Virus record (IMG/VR): IMGVR_UViG_3300021139_000002
Coordinates: 1 to 64,000 of that record
From: a virus
DNA length: 64,000 nucleotides
Reading direction: 5' to 3' (one strand)
In this document: piece by piece, positions 57,862-64,000 of the stretch
Position numbering within the stretch: the first letter of the stretch is position 1
Layout of the letters: each line of letters begins with the position of its first letter
Program-made: the position numbers and the translations under genes
The notes under the pieces: generated by a model
The model's input: the letters and a program-made list of their open reading frames with translations, nothing else
What the model was told of the DNA's origin: nothing
Database searches by the model: none

Positions 57862-60800
57862 TTAAGTTCTTCCTGTTAAAATGCTACCATTTTCATCTGT
57901 CAATGGAACACCATTTTGATCTCTTAGTACGATATCACCTTCATAGTAATACGAGTTAGGCAATTCAGTAGGGAATTGTTTCAATTGACCTGCTATCGTT
58001 GTGCTACTTTCCCATAGAGGTAATGTTACACCCGGGCTAACTACCGTATTAAATGTATTACTTAAAGCAGATTTTTTAACAATTGCTAATTCTATATTGC
58101 TTTCGACTACAATATTTAATTGAATAGTTTGTGTGTTATTATGTGCAACGGTAAATTCTTGAGGTAATTCAGTTAAACCAGTATATACCCATCCTGGATA
58201 TTGTACGTTTGTTGATCTATTTCCTACATACTGCCATACTTGACCAGATGATACAAGTATGTAAGCATCATTTAACATTGCTGATTGTGTAGACAGGTCA
58301 CTGGTTGTTCCTTGAATGTACGACTCGTCTATACTATCATATGCAATGGTTGTATCATGTACAAATATAGGAGATTTTCTAAGTTGACGGCCGCCGTAAT
58401 ACACTTCTAATTGATCGTTATATGGTAGAGAATCTACTAATTTAATACCTGCAGATGCAATTGTAGCTGTAGTTCCTGGAACTGGCGAAGTATAAGACGA
58501 AGTACTTATATGATAAACAGAATTTGTAGCCGTAGTAAAAATATATTGAATACTTACCGCTTCTGGATTTCCAAGAACTTGTAACGTTCCTTGATCAACA
58601 ACCTTCGATCCATATAATAAGTGCGGCGATACTCCAGTTCCGAGTGTACCTCTTGTTATTTCGTCTAATTTATAGCCGCCTGATGCTACGGTAATTTGAT
58701 TAAATTCAATTCTTTCTGCGTTGATCAGCACCACACCAGGTGTAGTTTCAGTAGGAGCAGTAAGAACCGTAGCATCTGCAACATAGATTTCAGTATCATC
58801 AGGCGCTAATGGTTTGGTTAGATATGTTGTATTTGCTTTACTTAATCTAGTAAACGTTGTATGTCCTAACAAGTCATTAAAGATTCTGTAGCCAAGAACC
58901 GTATCAATATATTGGGGACTCTTGAAGCTGATAATTTCTACCGTATCTAAATTTGAAATATTCCAACTATCGCTAATTTGAACCGTAACGTTATCATCTA
59001 ATAAAATGTAATCAATACCGTTTATCAATCCAGAAACCGTATCATTTTGATGTATGATCGAAACCCACATGTAGATATCATTGCTAACAGGTCTGTTCAT
59101 AATGAATCGCCTGTTTGGATTTCCTACAAAGTTTTCTATGTCAACGCCCATCTTACCTGTAGTGTCTATAAAAGTAACAACTTTAATTAAATCACCGGGG
59201 TTCAAATGTACAGAAATTGTTAGTGTAGACCCAACAATTGTGTATTCGTTCTTAGAAGTCAATAGTCTATTAGCAACTCCATTAACAATTTTTTCTACAA
59301 TATAATCACCTTCCACATTTAATGTAAACGTAGTCATCGAAGAAGTAGAAGAAGCAACAAATTGTTGATCAATTATTTGATTAAAATTACTATGAGATTC
59401 TGTAAAGAACCAGGCTTGGACAGCATTACCTTGAGATGAATCTAACCCGTTAACGGTGACTACAGCAGGTCCTCGATTATTTGCAGAAACATCTAGAACA
59501 TAATCAGATGTAGGAATTCCGTTAACCGTTACGTATACATCTTTTACAATATTAGCAAGATATCCACTGCTAACAATACCAACTGAGCTGTTTGTTGTAA
59601 TAACAGATTCGCTGTCAATTAATCCAAAATTGTTTGTGCCGCCTCCAACACCCACCATGCTGTAACTTAATTTTCCAGACGATACTTGAGGCGGAATTAT
59701 TAATCGTTGTCCTACCCAATCAATTTCAAAACTAAGAGCGCCAGGCATTATTGGCGCACACTCTAATATAGTACCGTTTAGGATAACAGAAATACTATCA
59801 ACCGTAACCGGCAACATAGGTAACGGATAATATTGCAAATCAGCACTAGGAGAAACATCAAAATATCCTGTTACTATTGTAGGTGCTTGAGCAGGACCTT
59901 GTGTATATACGTTAATTCCTAGCGTATCAATTGCAAAACCTGGAAGTAATTCTTCAGGTGCGTGACCAGATGCTGTGTTAATAAAACCTAACTCGCCACT
60001 TAATGTAATATCTTCAGGATTAGTTCCTAATGCAGATACTCTACCATCTGCATTCCAGGTACCACCTTCAATATTGCTATAAGGGTAAACACCGCCATAC
60101 GGGTTTACAAATCTTTGACCGTCGACTAAGGTACCTGGATAACTTATTCCATCCATTAAGACCGTTAGGTCGAGACCAATCATGCCGTTTGTAGCCGTAT
60201 AATATGCCAGTATGCGATCAGTTGCATTAAGAATGTCTGCACTCTTCTTATACTTAATTGTAATTGTTGCATTATTTGCAGGAGCATTATTAACAAAAAC
60301 AAGTTTAGCAAACTTTTTAGAATAACCGTTATAAGGTTGTTCATAATAATCAATAGTCCATTCACTACTTAAGGAAATGACGCTGTTTATTTTTACAGAA
60401 ATTCCTGTTTTATTAAATGCAGGAACCCAACCTAAAACAAACTCAGATGTAATACCGTCTGCTATGAATGTATCAACTACTTCAAATCCACCAGATTGTC
60501 CTACATAACTAGTCCTATCAAATTTTAATTCAATAGTAGAAACTCTGTCTTGTTCGATAATATCAGTGTATGTAGGCTCTAACACTGAATATTCAGTTGT
60601 AAAGTTTCTAATCTGCGTATGATAAGGTTTAACTTCGTTGATATAATCTTCAAAGAAAGAACTATCGTTTAATTTATACACAGGAGGCTGATACAATTCA
60701 CCAGATGTATTTGTTACATTGATGAATGATGTTTTAAAAGCCCAATCTAAAAGTTTTTGTTCTGTTAAAGCGTACTTAACTGCCTTGAAGAACAACAGGT

Positions 60801-63800
60801 TCCAATTTATTTTTAGCTCGTTAATAAACAAATCGTTCTTCAATGCTTTAATAATGTATTCAAGTTCTGTGTCAGGTGTTTGATCATACAATGTTTGATC
60901 ATAGGTATTAAGATTATCCCAATTTAGCAAGCTGTTTGAAACATCCCAAATATCACTATTAAACTGGATTGTTCCATTTTGTTTATAGACTAAATCGTAT
61001 CCATCTCCATAACTACCTAAGACACCATCGGCGGCTTTTCTTAGCACAATATAATTGCCGTCACCGCCATTGTTAACTTTAACATATTGGCCTTCGACCG
61101 TAGATACAGAACTAAGTTCATAAGGACTACCGATGACCGCAGTATAAATTTGATATTGATTATAATCTACACTTGCATAGTCAACATAGTCCCAATACAA
61201 TGTTGTATCATAGCTTTGTGTATGGGCCCTGTTCCAAGAATAGGTTACATAATCCCATTCGTATTGAGACCACTTACCATTATAAGTATCATCACTTTGT
61301 ACAATAACCGTTTGAGGACGAGCAATTAATCTAAATTTAGAACTGAATCCGTTACCAGGATGTATAATTGATGCACTTATGATGCTACCGTGTTCGTTGA
61401 CAACGGTTTTCATTTCAAATCCAGAACTATATGTATTAGGAACATCGCGGGTAAGGAAACGAGTTCTTAAATCATCAAACGTAGTCGTTGCATTGTCGAA
61501 TATAGTTTCATACAAGTCGTTAGCAATAGTAAATGTAGGTCCTTCGTAACCAATAACGGTCCCTGTTGAACTATATACAGGATTTAGTGTTCCATATCCG
61601 TATCCAGCATCTGCAATTTGTACAAGCTCAATAGATCCATTTGCATTTGGTGTGCAGTTAATTATAGCCTGTCTATATCCAGATGTATCAATTGATGTTA
61701 AAGATGCATTATCTTCTACCAAATTATCGTATGTATTCCCGTATTGGTTAGGAATTTCTTCCTGTGCATTTAAGTTTTTAAAACTATACTTGCCAGTAAC
61801 AGGAATATTAATTAAAACATTATTTGAAAATTCAATAATATTTCTTAATGCCGCATGTCTATCGTTAAACATTGTTTGACGAGGACGAACTGATGTTCCG
61901 TAACGTGTTCTTTCAGATAATGCAATATCAGGAACTATGTTACCAAACTTGTCATGACCTAACAAGCTATCTATCAGTTTCTGTTCAAGACTTAACGGTG
62001 GCATGTTAACTGCATCGCCTTCTTGAAGCAATTTCCATTGAGTGTGTCTCGGTGTAACTACAGAAGAACTAGAAGAATCTTGTGCAATATTAATACTGAT
62101 AGTATTTCCTACTGGAATATTTCCTACGTTGCTCAACATAATAGCATCTTTTGAAATAATAGATGCAAAACTTAAACCATAAGCTGATGGATCTGCAATA
62201 GCAGATGCTACTGCATACGAACTTAGTCGTCTATCTTTATGTAAAGGTACCGTTACTTTATTCTTAACCCAGAAATAATAAACATTACTAAAAGTATTTG
62301 TTATTGTATCGTAAACTTGCTTAACAGAAATAACACTATTATCAACAAACTTAGGCTGACCACTAATTCCTTTTGCAAGACCTGCTGGAGTATCCGCAAT
62401 AGCTGCCCAAGCACTAGGCAACATTGTAGAGCTTACCCATTCATATACGTCGATGGTTGCTCCTGGGAATAATTTACCCCAATTGTTTTTACGATATTCA
62501 AGGTCTCCTTGTTCATACCAAACGTATTTGGCTGTACTCAAATCCCACCATAATTCGCCAACATGGTCATCTAACCAATTTTTGTCTGTGTTGTTATTTG
62601 TTCCAGCAACACCAATAGAGTAAATTGCAGGATCGCTGATAAGTTTATATGTTAACTCTTGTTCTGCAATGCCTGGAATCTTACCTTTCAGAGGATCAAA
62701 CAGATCTAGATAGTTAATTATTTTTTCTTTTTCAGTATCAATAATTGCTATTCTACTTATAGGACTGATATCAGTAAACGTATCTTGTTCTACAATTTTG
62801 CTTAGACTATTTGTGGTTGTATCAATTTTATCAAATACAAAGAATCCAGATGAGATACTAGTATTGTCAATTGCAGGAGCACCAGCAATTACTTCAGTAT
62901 CGTCAACGACAATAGATTTTGCAAAATTATTACCATGAGTCGTTAAAATATAAGAATCAGTTAGTTCTTGACTATATACAAACCTAGCAGACTTTTTGTA
63001 ATAAACATAGATAGTTCCTGATCCTACTTCAGTTCCTTTTATCTTTGTAATATTGCCGTCAAACGTCATATTACTACTATCAAATGTTGTGTTTAATGTA
63101 CGATTAATACCGGTTGCAGAAACAATCAGTGTATCATTTCCTATTGTAATATCCATCGAAGAACCAAAGTGCATACCTTGCCCTGCTACAGGATTATATA
63201 ATGTTTGATCTAAAACAAATGTACCATTAACATTTTTATATACTGAAACTTGCCCGTACGATCCGTCAGCATTACCTACAAACATATACGTGCCATCAGG
63301 GCTAACATTAATAGAAGTATTAGCAATATTAATTGTTTGAATGTTGGTTAAAGATTTGTTATAAATTTTAACCAAATCACCATTACCAATTGCAATAATT
63401 GTTGCATCTTCGGAACCAGACAAGGCAGTAATGTTTAATTCAGATGCTACCTTTGACAGATATGTTACTGATATAGTTCCCCCATTGTCTTTAATTTCAT
63501 ATGCATATACTGCATTATTTGCACCAATCAATACAAGTTTATTTTTTGTATTTCTTTCAACAAAAATAAATTTTCCAAAATTAGTCGAGTTATTGTAATC
63601 TGGGTTTCCTACATAAGCAAATACACCTTCTGAGAATATATTTGTATTAATGGAACTTATTTTTACAATACCATGAGTTACTAATGGAGCACCTACAAAT
63701 ACCAATCCGTATCTTGTTCCAGTAAAAGGAGTATCATCATAAACTATCGTACTGCCGAAACCGGTAGGTACATAAGAATAACTTGTACCAATTCTCCATC

Positions 63801-64000
63801 TAGCTATTTCTTGGTATGAACCGTCAGCTTTTTCATATAAACGACAAATTCCGTAGTATAAAGAATTATAATTAACAGGATCGCCTACGACCAATACATT
63901 ATCGCCTTTTCTCTTGCTGATTGCATATCCAAGTTGTTCGTGTGAAGATAATGACAATGTAGGAGTTGTATTATAATTATTAATTTTTTCGTATACCTCC
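57862..64000 (-). CDS. Giant virion structural protein (5' end beyond window)
   Basis: At least 2,045 residues; the frame stays open to the window edge, so the N-terminus is missing. The visible start has FG-GAP-like repeats (GYAISKRKGDNVLVVGDP, GLVFVGAPLV, FAKSIVVDDTEVIAGAPAID) suggesting a beta-propeller. A mid part has HVGELWWDLSTAKYVWYEQG, sharing the G.LW motif with the fibre genes. Later parts are beta-rich with many Ig-like segments. Probably a tail/baseplate adhesin; no catalytic motif is seen. Confidence 0.78.
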   Translation of the reverse strand, partial: EVYEKINNYNTTPTLSLSSHEQLGYAISKRKGDNVLVVGDPVNYNSLYYGICRLYEKADGSYQEIARWRIGTSYSYVPTGFGSTIVYDDTPFTGTRYGLVFVGAPLVTHGIVKISSINTNIFSEGVFAYVGNPDYNNSTNFGKFIFVERNTKNKLVLIGANNAVYAYEIKDNGGTISVTYLSKVASELNITALSGSEDATIIAIGNGDLVKIYNKSLTNIQTINIANTSINVSPDGTYMFVGNADGSYGQVSVYKNVNGTFVLDQTLYNPVAGQGMHFGSSMDITIGNDTLIVSATGINRTLNTTFDSSNMTFDGNITKIKGTEVGSGTIYVYYKKSARFVYSQELTDSYILTTHGNNFAKSIVVDDTEVIAGAPAIDNTSISSGFFVFDKIDTTTNSLSKIVEQDTFTDISPISRIAIIDTEKEKIINYLDLFDPLKGKIPGIAEQELTYKLISDPAIYSIGVAGTNNNTDKNWLDDHVGELWWDLSTAKYVWYEQGDLEYRKNNWGKLFPGATIDVYEWVSSTMLPSAWAAIADTPAGLAKGISGQPKFVDNSVISVKQVYDTITNTFSNVYYFWVKNKVTVPLHKDRRLSSYAVASAIADPSAYGLSFASIISKDAIMLSNVGNIPVGNTISINIAQDSSSSSVVTPRHTQWKLLQEGDAVNMPPLSLEQKLIDSLLGHDKFGNIVPDIALSERTRYGTSVRPRQTMFNDRHAALRNIIEFSNNVLINIPVTGKYSFKNLNAQEEIPNQYGNTYDNLVEDNASLTSIDTSGYRQAIINCTPNANGSIELVQIADAGYGYGTLNPVYSSTGTVIGYEGPTFTIANDLYETIFDNATTTFDDLRTRFLTRDVPNTYSSGFEMKTVVNEHGSIISASIIHPGNGFSSKFRLIARPQTVIVQSDDTYNGKWSQYEWDYVTYSWNRAHTQSYDTTLYWDYVDYASVDYNQYQIYTAVIGSPYELSSVSTVEGQYVKVNNGGDGNYIVLRKAADGVLGSYGDGYDLVYKQNGTIQFNSDIWDVSNSLLNWDNLNTYDQTLYDQTPDTELEYIIKALKNDLFINELKINWNLLFFKAVKYALTEQKLLDWAFKTSFINVTNTSGELYQPPVYKLNDSSFFEDYINEVKPYHTQIRNFTTEYSVLEPTYTDIIEQDRVSTIELKFDRTSYVGQSGGFEVVDTFIADGITSEFVLGWVPAFNKTGISVKINSVISLSSEWTIDYYEQPYNGYSKKFAKLVFVNNAPANNATITIKYKKSADILNATDRILAYYTATNGMIGLDLTVLMDGISYPGTLVDGQRFVNPYGGVYPYSNIEGGTWNADGRVSALGTNPEDITLSGELGFINTASGHAPEELLPGFAIDTLGINVYTQGPAQAPTIVTGYFDVSPSADLQYYPLPMLPVTVDSISVILNGTILECAPIMPGALSFEIDWVGQRLIIPPQVSSGKLSYSMVGVGGGTNNFGLIDSESVITTNSSVGIVSSGYLANIVKDVYVTVNGIPTSDYVLDVSANNRGPAVVTVNGLDSSQGNAVQAWFFTESHSNFNQIIDQQFVASSTSSMTTFTLNVEGDYIVEKIVNGVANRLLTSKNEYTIVGSTLTISVHLNPGDLIKVVTFIDTTGKMGVDIENFVGNPNRRFIMNRPVSNDIYMWVSIIHQNDTVSGLINGIDYILLDDNVTVQISDSWNISNLDTVEIISFKSPQYIDTVLGYRIFNDLLGHTTFTRLSKANTTYLTKPLAPDDTEIYVADATVLTAPTETTPGVVLINAERIEFNQITVASGGYKLDEITRGTLGTGVSPHLLYGSKVVDQGTLQVLGNPEAVSIQYIFTTATNSVYHISTSSYTSPVPGTTATIASAGIKLVDSLPYNDQLEVYYGGRQLRKSPIFVHDTTIAYDSIDESYIQGTTSDLSTQSAMLNDAYILVSSGQVWQYVGNRSTNVQYPGWVYTGLTELPQEFTVAHNNTQTIQLNIVVESNIELAIVKKSALSNTFNTVVSPGVTLPLWESSTTIAGQLKQFPTELPNSYYYEGDIVLRDQNGVPLTDENGSILTGRT

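Noticed and set aside
1-64000. CRISPR arrays, insertion sequences, integrase or attachment sites
   Set aside because: No evenly spaced repeats, transposase motifs or integrase genes were found by reading.

Overview
The window is a contiguous piece of a large tailed-phage genome of the T4-like myovirus type. The T4-style replication core is present: sliding-clamp loader subunit (gp44), family-B DNA polymerase (gp43), sliding clamp (gp45), an RNase H/FEN-type 5'-3' exonuclease and PhoH. Alongside it are thymidylate synthase, UvdE, a GroES-like co-chaperonin and a large set of virion proteins. The base composition looks AT-rich (not computed). Genes are packed with ATGA or short overlaps, and no gene-free stretch exceeds about 160 bases. 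A GH19 endolysin next to two small lipoproteins and a coiled-coil membrane protein (spanin-like) points to a Gram-negative host. Many of the small proteins look like those of aquatic/marine T4-like phages. The host itself cannot be named from this sequence, and no photosynthesis gene is seen.

Layout. 0-7 kb: small accessory genes, ClpP, a QueD-like enzyme, a UDP-glucuronate decarboxylase-like epimerase, a membrane fatty-acid desaturase and UvdE. 7-13 kb: virion proteins (Ig-like repeat protein, S74-chaperone fibre), a DNA-polymerase-III-alpha-like fragment, a GroES-like co-chaperonin and a cytidylyltransferase. 13-15 kb: clamp loader and PhoH converging on a terminator. 15-21 kb: lysis region (spanin candidates, endolysin, putative holin with a Gly/Phe-rich tail). 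21-25 kb: DnaJ, peptide deformylase and ClpA. 25.7-34.2 kb: a locus whose proteins share a T4-like capsid-targeting N-terminus. It includes a triple nucleotidyltransferase fusion, a Dps-like protein, a polyprotein with repeated Gly-Val-Ala-Glu junctions and a RibD-like deaminase. 34-41 kb: DNA polymerase, clamp, an orphan NUMOD3 protein and a DpdA-type transglycosylase. 41-47 kb: glycosyltransferase, cupin, radical-SAM protein, MazG-like protein and QueE. 47-54 kb: exonuclease, a MoxR ATPase plus VWA/metallopeptidase-like pair, and ThyA. 54-64 kb, minus strand: tail fibre/structural genes, including a protein of more than 2,000 residues whose start lies beyond the window.

How the parts fit together. 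QueD, QueE and DpdA suggest a 7-deazaguanine genome modification that would protect DNA from restriction. ClpA plus ClpP suggest a phage-encoded ClpAP protease. DnaJ, GroES and deformylase suggest control of protein folding and maturation. The 25.7-34.2 kb locus looks like a set of internal head proteins made for packaging and proteolytic release.

Regulation is unusually readable. Sigma-70-like promoters with exact 17-bp spacers precede many early/replication genes. T4-like late-promoter cores (TAAATA) precede structural and lysis genes. At six loci the TAAATA core lies inside or at the edge of an inverted repeat beside the start codon, and in most of these the repeat would hide the ribosome-binding site in read-through RNA but not in late RNA. 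This is the layout known for T4 gene e, soc and I-TevI. Two genes appear to be leaderless. The polymerase gene is preceded by two tandem hairpins with similar 8-nt loops, reminiscent of the T4 gp43 autoregulatory operator.
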